DNA from: an uncultured Aquimarina sp.
GTDB lineage: Bacteria; Bacteroidota; Bacteroidia; Flavobacteriales; Flavobacteriaceae
NCBI RefSeq assembly: GCF_947492965.1
Contig: NZ_CANLOZ010000001.1
Location: 558,001 to 622,000, forward strand
DNA: 64,000 nt
Direction: 5' to 3'
Part shown: positions 35,510 through 44,301 of the stretch, piece after piece
How positions within the stretch are numbered: position 1 is the first letter of the stretch
Layout of the letters: each line of letters starts with the position of its first letter
Notes under the pieces: model-generated
What the model saw: only the letters and a program-made list of their open reading frames with translations
Told to the model about the DNA's origin: nothing
The model's database searches: none
Translations under genes and position numbers: made by a program

Positions 35510-38140
35510 TTAAAATTGTTGTCCAATGATAAAGTGAGTCTCCCATCCATTATTTCCTGTCGTACCTGGAATTGGGTCAAAACCATACCCAAAATCAATA
35601 CCCAGCAATCCAAAGGCTGGCATAAAGATACGTAAACCTGCTCCAGCAGAACGATTTAATTGAAAAGGATTGAATCCTCTGAAGCTATCATAAGAAGCTC
35701 CTCCTTCTAAAAACGCCAGCATATATATAGATGCAGATGGTTTTAGAGTAATTGGATAACGAAGTTCTAACGAATATTTATTATAAATTGTTGCCCCATC
35801 CTCAACAAAATCTGGATCATTTGCTCTACTTAAAGGAATTATAGACTGATTAGGGTATCCACGAAGAGCAACAACCTCTCTTCCATCCAGAGCAGTTGCT
35901 CCCAATCCATCTCCTCCTACGAAAAATCTTTCAAACGGAATATTTCCTCTGTTGTTGTTATAAGCACCAAGAAAACCATACTCGGCTCTGGTACGCAATA
36001 CCAAAGGTTGTTTACCTATTTTTGTTAAAGTAGTATACCAAGTAGCATCAAATTTTATTTTGTAATATTCTAACCAATCGAAACGTTCCTGATCAATTTC
36101 TCCAATTTCTGTATTTATCTCTCCAATCCTGTCATTAGTCGGGTCTGTATTTACTAGATCTTCTTGCTCTTCTAGTAAACTAGCTCTTTCATCTGCTAAA
36201 GCACCATAATCGGTTCCGTCCCATAAAGAATACGGCAATGATAATTTTGCAACAAGATTGAATTCAGAACCGGATGTTGGGAAAATCGGGTTTACTGCGG
36301 TGTTGTTTCTGTTAATACCTATTGTATATGCCAAGTTGTTAGATGACCCGTCACCAAAGGTAAACAGTCTTGTGTTATAGTTTTTAAGGTTATAATGCTG
36401 TATGCTTACTGCTTGTGATAAGGTAAAGTAGTTATCTGGCCAGTTTAATCTTTTTGCAATTCCAATAGAACCACCAGTAATTAAGAACTTACTATCTCTG
36501 TCTACATCACGTGTTCTTTGATTAAATAAAAATTGAATAGTATGCGAAAAAGAAGTTGAAAGTTGGAAAGGTCTTTTTCCTCCAAGCCATGGTTCTACAA
36601 AAGAAAGACTGTATGTCTGAAAGAACTGACTTGCTTGCGCACGAATTCTTAATGTTTGTCCATCTCCCATCGGAAGTGGGCTATACGCTTCTTTCTTAAA
36701 AATGTTTCTAATAGAGAAGTTACTAAACGCTAAACCAAGGGTTCCAACAAAACCACCTCCTCCAAAACCACCTTGGAGTTCTATTTGGCTCGCTCCTTTC
36801 TCTACTACAGGATAATTAATATCAATAGTTCCAGCTTGTGGATCAGCATTTTTAAACTGTGGCTCTAGTTGTTCTGGATCGAAGAAACCTAATTGTCCAA
36901 TTTCTCTTACCGTTCTTACCACAAGATCTTTACTATAGATCTGACCAGGTTTAGTTCTTAGTATTCTATAAACTACATGGTCATTTGTTTTATCATTACC
37001 GGTAACTGTAATGTGATCAAATCGCACTAGCTTTCCTTCTCGAATTCTTATTTCGAAATCTATAGTATCGTTTTTAACATCAGTTTCTACGGCATCTATA
37101 TTAGAAAATAAGTATCCATTATTCTGATATAGGTTAGTCAGGTCATTTGCATCAGGTTTGGTGTTGTCTGCAATTTGTTTTTCTAAAAGAACACCATTGT
37201 AAACATCTCCTTTCTTTATAACCAATTGTTGTGCTAATTGGCTGTCAGAATACACACTGTTTCCTAAGAAGTTGATATCCCCAAAATAGTATTTGTTTCC
37301 TTCTTCAATTGAGAGGTTGAGCGAAACACTGTTGTCATCTTCTACTATTAAAGAATCAGAGGTAATTCTAGCGTCTCTATAACCTTTTTCTTTGTATTTG
37401 CTGATGATACTTTCTTTATCGTCTTGATAATCACTTTTAATATACTTAGAGCGTTTCCAGAATCTCCAGAATTTCTTCTGTTTTGTATTCTTCATTGCGG
37501 CTCTTACCTTGCTGTCGGTAAACTGCTCATTACCATTGATTCTAATTTTATCAACTTTTACACGATCTCCCTTGTCAATACGCACTAACATATTTACCTT
37601 ATTGGTAGGAACGGTGTCTTTTACAGGAGTAGTATTGATAATTACCTTAGTATTTAGGAAACCATCTTTACGGTATTTGTTGGTAATAAAATTTCGTGTA
37701 GTGGTTATAAGGTTTTCTGTAACCTTTGTTCCTGGATTAAGACTGTTATCTTTGATGAGATCTTCTGCTTTACGTTTACGTACACCTTCAACTCTAGCTT
37801 GATTTAATTCTGGTACTTCCTGAATGTTTATTTCTAAAAACGCTTTTTCTCCCTCTACCTTAGTGATGTAAAAATTAATATCACTAAATAATTCAAGATC
37901 CCATAATTTTTTTATGATCTGACTAATACGATCTCCTGGTAGTGCAATTCGCTCTCCATTTTTTAATCCTGTAAAAGTAATAATGGTGTTTTCATTATAG
38001 GTAGATATTCCTGTAACTTTAATATCCCCAATAATATATTCTTTTCCAGAAGTACCAGGTAAATTTTGTGCTGAAAGTAATGCTGTATTTAACAAAAATG
38101 CAAGGAACGCAAAATATGTAATAGGTAATTTTTTTGTCAT
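35510..38140 (-). CDS. bamA: Outer-membrane protein assembly factor BamA
   Basis: ATG 38140 begins a signal peptide (MTKKLPITYFAFLAF...LLSAQ); an upstream in-frame TTG lies inside uppS. The 876-residue protein has a series of POTRA domains (about 35-450, each with patterns such as FGDINFLGNSVY) and a C-terminal 16-strand barrel with the conserved VALRGYPNQ (the RGF/Y lid motif) and a final aromatic strand (FIIGQQF). BamA inserts beta-barrel proteins into the outer membrane. It is followed by two chaperone genes that serve it. Confidence 0.95.
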   Translation of the reverse strand: MTKKLPITYFAFLAFLLNTALLSAQNLPGTSGKEYIIGDIKVTGISTYNENTIITFTGLKNGERIALPGDRISQIIKKLWDLELFSDINFYITKVEGEKAFLEINIQEVPELNQARVEGVRKRKAEDLIKDNSLNPGTKVTENLITTTRNFITNKYRKDGFLNTKVIINTTPVKDTVPTNKVNMLVRIDKGDRVKVDKIRINGNEQFTDSKVRAAMKNTKQKKFWRFWKRSKYIKSDYQDDKESIISKYKEKGYRDARITSDSLIVEDDNSVSLNLSIEEGNKYYFGDINFLGNSVYSDSQLAQQLVIKKGDVYNGVLLEKQIADNTKPDANDLTNLYQNNGYLFSNIDAVETDVKNDTIDFEIRIREGKLVRFDHITVTGNDKTNDHVVYRILRTKPGQIYSKDLVVRTVREIGQLGFFDPEQLEPQFKNADPQAGTIDINYPVVEKGASQIELQGGFGGGGFVGTLGLAFSNFSIRNIFKKEAYSPLPMGDGQTLRIRAQASQFFQTYSLSFVEPWLGGKRPFQLSTSFSHTIQFLFNQRTRDVDRDSKFLITGGSIGIAKRLNWPDNYFTLSQAVSIQHYNLKNYNTRLFTFGDGSSNNLAYTIGINRNNTAVNPIFPTSGSEFNLVAKLSLPYSLWDGTDYGALADERASLLEEQEDLVNTDPTNDRIGEINTEIGEIDQERFDWLEYYKIKFDATWYTTLTKIGKQPLVLRTRAEYGFLGAYNNNRGNIPFERFFVGGDGLGATALDGREVVALRGYPNQSIIPLSRANDPDFVEDGATIYNKYSLELRYPITLKPSASIYMLAFLEGGASYDSFRGFNPFQLNRSAGAGLRIFMPAFGLLGIDFGYGFDPIPGTTGNNGWETHFIIGQQF

Positions 38141-38144
38141 CTCT

Positions 38145-38882
38145 TTAACTAAGCTGCTCACTAGTTTTTCCAAATCTTCTCTCTCTTTGTTGATAATTTA
38201 AAATGGCCTCAAATAAATCTCCTTTTTTAAAATCTGGCCATAATATTTCAGTAAAATATAATTCAGCATACGCAATCTGCCATAACAAAAAATTACTAAT
38301 ACGTTGTTCACCACTGGTTCGTATTAATAAATCTACATCAGGCAGATTTTTAGTATACAAATGCTCATTAATGACTGCTTCATTTATAAGATGTGGCGAA
38401 AGTACATCATTTTTAACTTTATTACTGATTTCTTGAATAGTTTTTATAAGCTCTTCTCGACTACCATAGCTTAGCGCTAAGGAAAGTGTCATATGCGTGT
38501 TATCCTTAGTCTTTTCAATGACTTCGAGTAATTCTTTTCTTGCTTTTTTCGGTAGTGCTTGTAGATTTCCTATAGCATTTAATCGAATGTTATTTTTTTG
38601 AAGAGTGCTAATTTCTTTTTTCAGAGAATTTACCAAAAGCTTCATTAAAGTTTCAACTTCTAGCTTAGGTCTGTTCCAATTTTCCGTAGAAAAAGCGTAT
38701 AATGTAAGATATTTTATTCCAATTTCGGCAGAAGCTTCTACTGCTTCTCGTACTGCTTTTGTTCCGTTTTCGTGACCAACAGCTCTAAAGAGCCCTTTCT
38801 TTTTGGCCCATCTTCCATTTCCATCCATTATGATGGCTACATGTTCCGGAATGTTAGAGTTTAGTTGTTCTTTATCAATCAT
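38145..38882 (-). CDS. uppS: Isoprenyl transferase (undecaprenyl diphosphate synthase)
   Basis: ATG 38882 is used; a GTG five codons upstream would overlap the DUF6089 gene. The 245-residue protein has the diphosphate-binding motif HVAIIMDGNGRWA (D20), YLTLYAFSTENWNRP and LLIRTSGEQRISNFLLWQ, all standard for cis-prenyltransferases. It makes the C55 lipid carrier for peptidoglycan and other envelope polymers. Its stop codon is 4 nt before the bamA start, so the two are translated from one message. Confidence 0.95.
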   Translation of the reverse strand: MIDKEQLNSNIPEHVAIIMDGNGRWAKKKGLFRAVGHENGTKAVREAVEASAEIGIKYLTLYAFSTENWNRPKLEVETLMKLLVNSLKKEISTLQKNNIRLNAIGNLQALPKKARKELLEVIEKTKDNTHMTLSLALSYGSREELIKTIQEISNKVKNDVLSPHLINEAVINEHLYTKNLPDVDLLIRTSGEQRISNFLLWQIAYAELYFTEILWPDFKKGDLFEAILNYQQRERRFGKTSEQLS

Positions 38883-38886
38883 TTTT

Positions 38887-39570
38887 TTAAAATGCACAAT
38901 AACATGGAATGCGCCCCCATGTGTAAGATAATGTTATACCAGTAAATACATACCAGTCATTATTGTTTAAATTACCAAATCCTGTTCCAAATGCACTGTC
39001 CGGATCACTTCCGTCCAGATTATCTGTAAATGTGTATCGAGCACCAATTTCTGCACCTAATACCCAATGTCTTCCTATAGTCTTCTTTATACCAACTACC
39101 ATTGGTATAGCTACACTCCATCGCTCACTATACGAGCTAATTTGATTACCATTATTTGGATCTACTGCCTTGGCGCTGTAGTTAAATCCAGTTAAACCAG
39201 TATAAAGGTATGGTGTAAATTGCGGTTGCCCATCATATAAATACCACTCCCAGAAATTAAATTCTAATCCCAATGATAATTCCTTTACAGAATTGTTGAA
39301 GCTAAAACCTCTCTGAACTCTTCGGTCATCGCCATTTAAATCATTAGATTTAAGATTAGCGTACAAGAACGAAGCCCTAAAGGCATGTCGTTTACTTCTA
39401 TTCCATTTCCCAATGGCACCTACTGCTAATGCGTTAGGAGCGATGTAGTAGGTAGATCCCACATCACCAATATAATTAGAACCACCGAGCATTAGTCCAA
39501 CCTCATAGGTCTGGGAGTTCATAAATTGCCCAAAAAACAAAATTACTACAAAGGGTGCTAAGTATCTCAT
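38887..39570 (-). CDS. DUF6089 family outer-membrane protein
   Basis: The 227-residue protein has a signal peptide (ending NSQ, about residue 20) and a barrel-like pattern (TYEVGLMLGGSNYIGDVG at the start, WYVFTGITLSYTWGRIPCYCAF at the end). The family regularly precedes uppS and bamA in Flavobacteriia, but its role is not known. The unusual CYC near the C-terminus (residues 223-225) is intact. It is the first gene of the operon, 17 nt after a well-formed promoter. Confidence 0.86.
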   Translation of the reverse strand: MRYLAPFVVILFFGQFMNSQTYEVGLMLGGSNYIGDVGSTYYIAPNALAVGAIGKWNRSKRHAFRASFLYANLKSNDLNGDDRRVQRGFSFNNSVKELSLGLEFNFWEWYLYDGQPQFTPYLYTGLTGFNYSAKAVDPNNGNQISSYSERWSVAIPMVVGIKKTIGRHWVLGAEIGARYTFTDNLDGSDPDSAFGTGFGNLNNNDWYVFTGITLSYTWGRIPCYCAF

Positions 39571-39587
39571 AGATTTTCAAAAGTTTG

Positions 39588-39616
39588 CAAATATAACAAT
39601 TAACTTTACTACACAA
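39588..39616 (-). promoter_or_regulatory. Promoter of DUF6089-uppS-bamA-ompH operon
   Basis: On the minus strand this reads TTG, an 18-nt spacer and TATATTTG followed by CA, ending 17 nt before the ATG. Both boxes and the spacing fit the Bacteroidota consensus. Confidence 0.75.
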
Positions 39617-39670
39617 GAATTTGAGTGAAATAGTATGAATTAAAAAACACTTTTTAGCAGTTTTTATTGT

Positions 39671-40555
39671 TTAATTACGTTTATCTTCACCCCAAAGCAT
39701 CTTTTTTCTCAATGTTTTTAAGAAGCTGTCTCCTTCCAAAACTACCATATTAATTTTGAAAGGTGCTTTTTTAATAACAACGGTAGTTTCGTTGGGTAAG
39801 GTGTGTACTCTTGAGTCAAGAGACACTAAATAAGAATCTTCTCTTCCAGATACTTGTAAAGTAATTTCTTTATTGTCTGGAATTACTAAGGGTCTGGCAT
39901 TAAGGTTATGTGGAGCAATTGGTGTTAGTACCATGCTTTCTGCATCAGGCATCATTACAGGACCTCCACAACTTAAAGAATATCCAGTAGAACCAGTCGG
40001 TGATGAAACAATTAATCCGTCAGCCCAATATGAAGTAAGAAACTCATCATTTAAACTTGTATGTACAGTAATCATAGAAGTAGAATTTCTACGACTAACC
40101 GCAATCTCGTTCATGGCAAAATTTAATACTCCAAATTCTTTGGAAGGAGGAACTGTATCTATCGTCACTATAGTTCTTGGTGAAATGTAATATTTTTGGT
40201 GTAAGATCAAATCAATTGTATCCTTGATTTCTTCCTTTTGGATTGTCGCTAAGAAGCCTAATCTACCCGTATTGATTCCAGCAATAGGAATTCCTAAATC
40301 TCGGACATAAGTTATTGTTCTTAATATTGTGCCATCTCCTCCAATACTGAAAAAAAGATCGTAAGAGTCATCTAATTCTTCGAAAGTGCTAAAGTGAGAG
40401 TAACTCTTGTCAATATCTTCATGAAGTTCTATTAGCTCAAGAAAATTCTTTTCAATTACAACTTCGATATTATTCTTGTCCAGTGCTTCTAACAACTGCT
40501 GAATGTATGTTCCAGAATTTTCATGATAGAACTGGCCGTAAATACCTATCTTCAT
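39671..40555 (-). CDS. nadK: NAD kinase
   Basis: The 294-residue protein has the GGDGT motif (72-76, FFSIGGDGTILRT), NEIAVSR and the glycine-rich SSPTGSTGYSLSCGGP. It phosphorylates NAD to NADP in the cytoplasm. The gene lies 38 nt after the CBS-domain gene and 55 nt before the DUF6089 promoter region, so CBS-nadK is probably a two-gene operon ahead of the envelope operon. Length and motifs are normal. Confidence 0.95.
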   Translation of the reverse strand: MKIGIYGQFYHENSGTYIQQLLEALDKNNIEVVIEKNFLELIELHEDIDKSYSHFSTFEELDDSYDLFFSIGGDGTILRTITYVRDLGIPIAGINTGRLGFLATIQKEEIKDTIDLILHQKYYISPRTIVTIDTVPPSKEFGVLNFAMNEIAVSRRNSTSMITVHTSLNDEFLTSYWADGLIVSSPTGSTGYSLSCGGPVMMPDAESMVLTPIAPHNLNARPLVIPDNKEITLQVSGREDSYLVSLDSRVHTLPNETTVVIKKAPFKINMVVLEGDSFLKTLRKKMLWGEDKRN

Positions 40556-40593
40556 TATGATGTCATTTCTTTAAATTATTTCTGTATAGTAAG

Positions 40594-41250
40594 CTAAATA
40601 TTGAGGTACTTTTCTAAATATTGAGATCGTTCCTTAAGGTTATTTAAGAAAGAATCTTCGTGATGTTTAGAAACTATGTTGTAACTATATCTTCTAAAAG
40701 TTTGTACGATATTATTGATATCACTATCATTAATTTTTAAAGTAATTTGAGTGACATCATTTTCCATATTGGAAATGAAAAGACCAAGTAGTTTTGCATT
40801 ATTAGATTCTACTATCTGAGACACTTCGCTAAATGAGTAATCCAAAACTCCTTTCTCTACTATCAATATATTCCCAGGTTCACTAAGAAAAGGAGTTTCA
40901 TTAAAGAGGTTCATGATATCTCTTAGTTCAAAATATCCCTGATAATTATTTTGATCATCAAGTACAGGCATAATATTAGAATGATTTTGGGCAAAAGATT
41001 CTAATATATCTAACCAGTTGGCATCTGCTCGTACAAAAAATCCTTCTAAAGCGTATAAATAGGACTCAAGTGATTTTTCGGTATCAAAACATCTTGCATC
41101 TGCTTCTGCAATGCAACCTACATAAGTCTTGCCATTAAAAACAGGGAAATGGGTGTATGTTAATTCGTTAAATAACAATTGTGCATCTCCAACCTTTGCT
41201 GAGGTAGCAAGGGGCTGGATTTCATTTATTATGTATAAACTTGTCTTCAT
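40594..41250 (-). CDS. CBS-domain protein
   Basis: The 218-residue protein has two CBS motifs in the first 125 residues (LLFNELTYTHFPVFNGKTYVG and HSNIMPVLDDQNNYQGYFELRDI). An ACT-like region follows (about 130-205, ILIVEKGVLDYSFSEVSQIVESN). CBS pairs bind adenosyl ligands, so an energy- or nucleotide-sensing role is likely. Its place directly upstream of NAD kinase suggests a link to NAD(P) metabolism, but the partner is unknown. A TTAATTTGCA box on the minus strand (41270-41279) may be its promoter. Confidence 0.85.
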   Translation of the reverse strand: MKTSLYIINEIQPLATSAKVGDAQLLFNELTYTHFPVFNGKTYVGCIAEADARCFDTEKSLESYLYALEGFFVRADANWLDILESFAQNHSNIMPVLDDQNNYQGYFELRDIMNLFNETPFLSEPGNILIVEKGVLDYSFSEVSQIVESNNAKLLGLFISNMENDVTQITLKINDSDINNIVQTFRRYSYNIVSKHHEDSFLNNLKERSQYLEKYLNI

Positions 41251-41312
41251 AATTCCCGGGGCTTTTTGTGCAAATTAATCAAAAATATGTAACCGAGGGG
41301 CTCTCAAGTTTG

Positions 41313-41320
41313 TATTTTTG
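41313..41320 (+). promoter_or_regulatory. -7 box of pdxJ
   Basis: TATTTTTG ends 28 nt before the pdxJ ATG. No TTG was found at 17-20 nt upstream. Confidence 0.35.
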
Positions 41321-41348
41321 TTATTTATTAAAAGTTATATCAAAAACT

Positions 41349-42062
41349 ATGACAAAGTTAAGTGTAAATATCAACAAAATTGCAACTTTGCGTAATTCTC
41401 GAGGCGGAAACACTCCAAATTTATTGAAGGTGGCTTCAGATGTTCAGGATTTCGGTGGCGAAGGAATTACAATTCATCCAAGACCCGATGAACGCCATAT
41501 TAGATACCAAGATGCATATGATTTGAAATCTGTGGTGCATACCGAATACAATATAGAAGGTAATCCAATTCCTAAATTTATAGAATTAGTACTTAATATA
41601 AAGCCTACACAGGTTACCTTAGTTCCGGATGCAGTAGATGCTATTACCAGTAATTCTGGTTGGGATACTTTAAAAAATAAAGAGTTTTTGCAAGAGGTGA
41701 TATCGGAATTTAATAGAAATGATATTAGGACTTCGATTTTTGTAGATCCATTAGAAAAAATGATGGAAGGAGCAAAAGAAACGGGTGCGGATCGAATTGA
41801 GTTATATACAGAAGCTTTTGCCTCAGAGTATGCAAAAGGTAATCTAGAAGCAGTGAAGCCATATGCACAATGTGCCCAATTGGCAAACGAGTTAAGTATT
41901 GGGGTGAATGCAGGTCATGATCTTTCGCTGGATAATATTAAGTTTTTTAAAGAGAATATTCCTGGATTATTAGAGGTGTCCATTGGACATGCATTAATTA
42001 GTGAATCTATATATCTTGGATTGGAAAATGTAGTAAATATGTATTTACATAAACTAAAGTGA
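41349..42062 (+). CDS. pdxJ: Pyridoxine 5'-phosphate synthase
   Basis: ATG 41349 begins the conserved TKLSVNINKIATLRNSRGG; the longer in-frame extension overlaps the promoter region. The 237-residue protein has the PdxJ signatures GGEGITIHPRPDERHI, TLVPD, RIELYTEAFA and VNAGHDLSLDNI. It joins 1-deoxyxylulose 5-phosphate with 3-amino-2-oxopropyl phosphate to give the B6 vitamer. Its end touches the hydrolase gene downstream, so the two share a transcript. Confidence 0.95.
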   Translation: MTKLSVNINKIATLRNSRGGNTPNLLKVASDVQDFGGEGITIHPRPDERHIRYQDAYDLKSVVHTEYNIEGNPIPKFIELVLNIKPTQVTLVPDAVDAITSNSGWDTLKNKEFLQEVISEFNRNDIRTSIFVDPLEKMMEGAKETGADRIELYTEAFASEYAKGNLEAVKPYAQCAQLANELSIGVNAGHDLSLDNIKFFKENIPGLLEVSIGHALISESIYLGLENVVNMYLHKLK

Positions 42063-42070
42063 TTGCGAAT

Positions 42071-42838
42071 ATGAAATTACATTCAAATATTTTTGGAGAA
42101 GGTACACCTTTTATTGTATTACATGGTTTTTTGGGGATGGGCGATAATTGGAAAACCTTAGCAAAGAAAATTTCAGAGCAAGGGTATCAAATGCATTTGA
42201 TAGATCAAAGAAATCATGGGCGCAGCCCTCATAGTGATGATTTTAGCTATGAATTGATGGCTTCTGATCTGTTAGAATATTGTAATGATCATCATCTTAA
42301 AGATGTTATTCTTCTTGGTCACTCCATGGGTGGTAAGACAGCGATGTTATTTGCAGTAAATCATCCAGAAGTGATTCATAAACTGGTAATCGCAGACATA
42401 GGTCCTAAATATTATCCGCTACACCATCAAGATATTTTAGATGGGTTGAGTTCTTTAGATTTTGATATTTTAAAAAGTAGGTCAGAAGTTGATTTGGCTT
42501 TAGGTGAATATGTAAAAGATCCTGGAGTGAGAATGTTTTTGATGAAAAATTTATTCTGGAAAGAAAAGGGAAAACTAGGGTTACGAATGAATTTAGAAAG
42601 TTTGGTGCAAAATTCTTCTGAAATTGGTATTGAACTTACGGATAATTTTCAATACCTTGGAGATACTCTTTTTATGAAAGGAGATAAATCTAATTACATT
42701 TTAGAGGAAGATGAACATCGGATTAAGGCGCAGTTTCCTCTTGCTCAAATTCGGGAAATTTCCAACTCTGGTCATTGGTTGCATGCAGAAAACCCTATGG
42801 AATTTTATTCTAATTTATTAGAATTTATTAAAAATTGA
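42071..42838 (+). CDS. Alpha/beta fold hydrolase
   Basis: ATG 42071 (MKLHSNIFGEG) is preferred to a GTG overlapping the pdxJ stop codon. The 255-residue protein has an oxyanion loop HGFLG (18-22), DQRNHGRSPH, the nucleophile elbow GHSMGGK with S85, and the catalytic histidine in SNSGHWLHAENP near the C-terminus. This pattern fits the YbfF/BioH-like esterases. The substrate is not evident. It is co-transcribed with pdxJ. Confidence 0.9.
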   Translation: MKLHSNIFGEGTPFIVLHGFLGMGDNWKTLAKKISEQGYQMHLIDQRNHGRSPHSDDFSYELMASDLLEYCNDHHLKDVILLGHSMGGKTAMLFAVNHPEVIHKLVIADIGPKYYPLHHQDILDGLSSLDFDILKSRSEVDLALGEYVKDPGVRMFLMKNLFWKEKGKLGLRMNLESLVQNSSEIGIELTDNFQYLGDTLFMKGDKSNYILEEDEHRIKAQFPLAQIREISNSGHWLHAENPMEFYSNLLEFIKN

Positions 42839-42878
42839 ATAAAAAATGTTATGTATGCATAATATTTTAATGATTTAG

Positions 42879-42908
42879 TTGGATAATTGTTATTTTCTGC
42901 TAAATTTG
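42879..42908 (+). promoter_or_regulatory. Promoter of FadL-type gene
   Basis: TTG (42879-42881), 19 nt and TAAATTTG (42901-42908) match the Bacteroidota consensus well. The leader to the ATG is 52 nt. Confidence 0.7.
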
Positions 42909-42960
42909 ATGCTTTCTTTTTACAAAATTCTAATAAAAACAAAAACAATTTTAATTTATT

Positions 42961-44208
42961 ATGAAAAAACTACTATTATTAGTTCTATTCGCCCTAGTGA
43001 CATTTGTCACCTACGCAGGTGGATATAGAGTTAGTGTGCAAGGGCAGAGAGCTATAGCTATGGGGCACACAGGTGTTGCTGTAGTAAATAGTGCGGAGCT
43101 AGTATTCTTTAACCCAGCAGGTCTGGTGTATTTGGAAAATAAATTGAATGTAAGTGCCGGTGCTAGTGGTATTTTTACAGATGTAATTTATCAAAACGCT
43201 GATCTTGGAATTTCTTCTGAAACCGATAGTTCTGTAGGAACACCACTTAACCTATATGGTTCTTATAAGGTAAATGATTGGTTAGCAATGGGTCTTGGTG
43301 TATATACACCTTATGGTAGTGAGGTGACTTGGCCAACGGACTGGGCAGGATCACATTTGGTAAATAATATAGAGTTAGCAGCAATATACATCCAGCCTGT
43401 AGTGTCTATTAAATTGTCTGATAAATTCAGTATTGGTGGAGGACCTATTTTTGTAACAGGTTCTGTTAATTTTAATAGAAATGCTAACAGAACATTATCG
43501 GATATCGAAGGTAATAGGTCTAATATAACCGTAGATGATTCTGGAGTGAGTAACTGGGGATGGAGTGTAAGTGCAATGTTTAATCCTACTGATAATTTTA
43601 GATTAGGATTTAGTTATCGAAGCGAAATCATTTTGGAAGCAGAAGGAGGAGAAGCAACTTTTGCGAACTTCCCAAACTCTCCGTTAACTCCATCTAATGA
43701 AACAACAACTTTTGATGCTGAGTTGCCGTTGCCTGCAGAATTAACAATTGGTCTTTCGTATCAGTTCCACGAGAAGTGGTTATTTGCATTTGATTACAAT
43801 AGACAATTCTGGGATGTATACGAATCTTTAGATATTCAGTTCGGTAACGGATCAACTTCTTTAAATCCACGTAATTACCAGAATTCTTCAGTATATCGTT
43901 TTGGTCTGCAATATGATGCAACTTCTAAGATCTCGCTTAGAGCTGGTTATTATATCGATGAGTCTCCAGTACAATCAGGATTTTTCGCACCAGAAACACC
44001 ACGTAATGATTCTCAAGGATTTTCCGGAGGTGTTAGTTTTGCAATCACCCCTAAGTTAGCTATAGATGCTTCTTTCTTTTACTTAAGATTCGAAGAAGTA
44101 GATGCGTCATATGATTTCTATCAAGAAAATGGTCAGAACGTTCCATTTAGTGGAACATATAAATCAAGCGCTTTCGCGCCAGGACTTGGTTTAACTTATA
44201 AATTATAA
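42961..44208 (+). CDS. OmpP1/FadL family transporter
   Basis: The 415-residue protein has a signal peptide (about 1-19) and the FadL N-terminal hatch region (GQRAIAMGHTGVAVVNSAELVFFNPAGL). A barrel pattern with YGSEVTWPTDWAG follows, and a C-terminal strand ends LGLTYKL. FadL proteins move hydrophobic molecules such as long-chain fatty acids across the outer membrane. It is followed by an SGNH-hydrolase lipoprotein gene 93 nt away, a pairing that suggests joint use of lipids. Confidence 0.93.
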   Translation: MKKLLLLVLFALVTFVTYAGGYRVSVQGQRAIAMGHTGVAVVNSAELVFFNPAGLVYLENKLNVSAGASGIFTDVIYQNADLGISSETDSSVGTPLNLYGSYKVNDWLAMGLGVYTPYGSEVTWPTDWAGSHLVNNIELAAIYIQPVVSIKLSDKFSIGGGPIFVTGSVNFNRNANRTLSDIEGNRSNITVDDSGVSNWGWSVSAMFNPTDNFRLGFSYRSEIILEAEGGEATFANFPNSPLTPSNETTTFDAELPLPAELTIGLSYQFHEKWLFAFDYNRQFWDVYESLDIQFGNGSTSLNPRNYQNSSVYRFGLQYDATSKISLRAGYYIDESPVQSGFFAPETPRNDSQGFSGGVSFAITPKLAIDASFFYLRFEEVDASYDFYQENGQNVPFSGTYKSSAFAPGLGLTYKL

Positions 44209-44301
44209 TTCAAAGATGAAATAAGTCATTTCAGTAGGTTGAAATCAACCTGATTGATTTTTGGCGATTCCATCTGACAATTAAAAAAATAATAAATACA
44301 G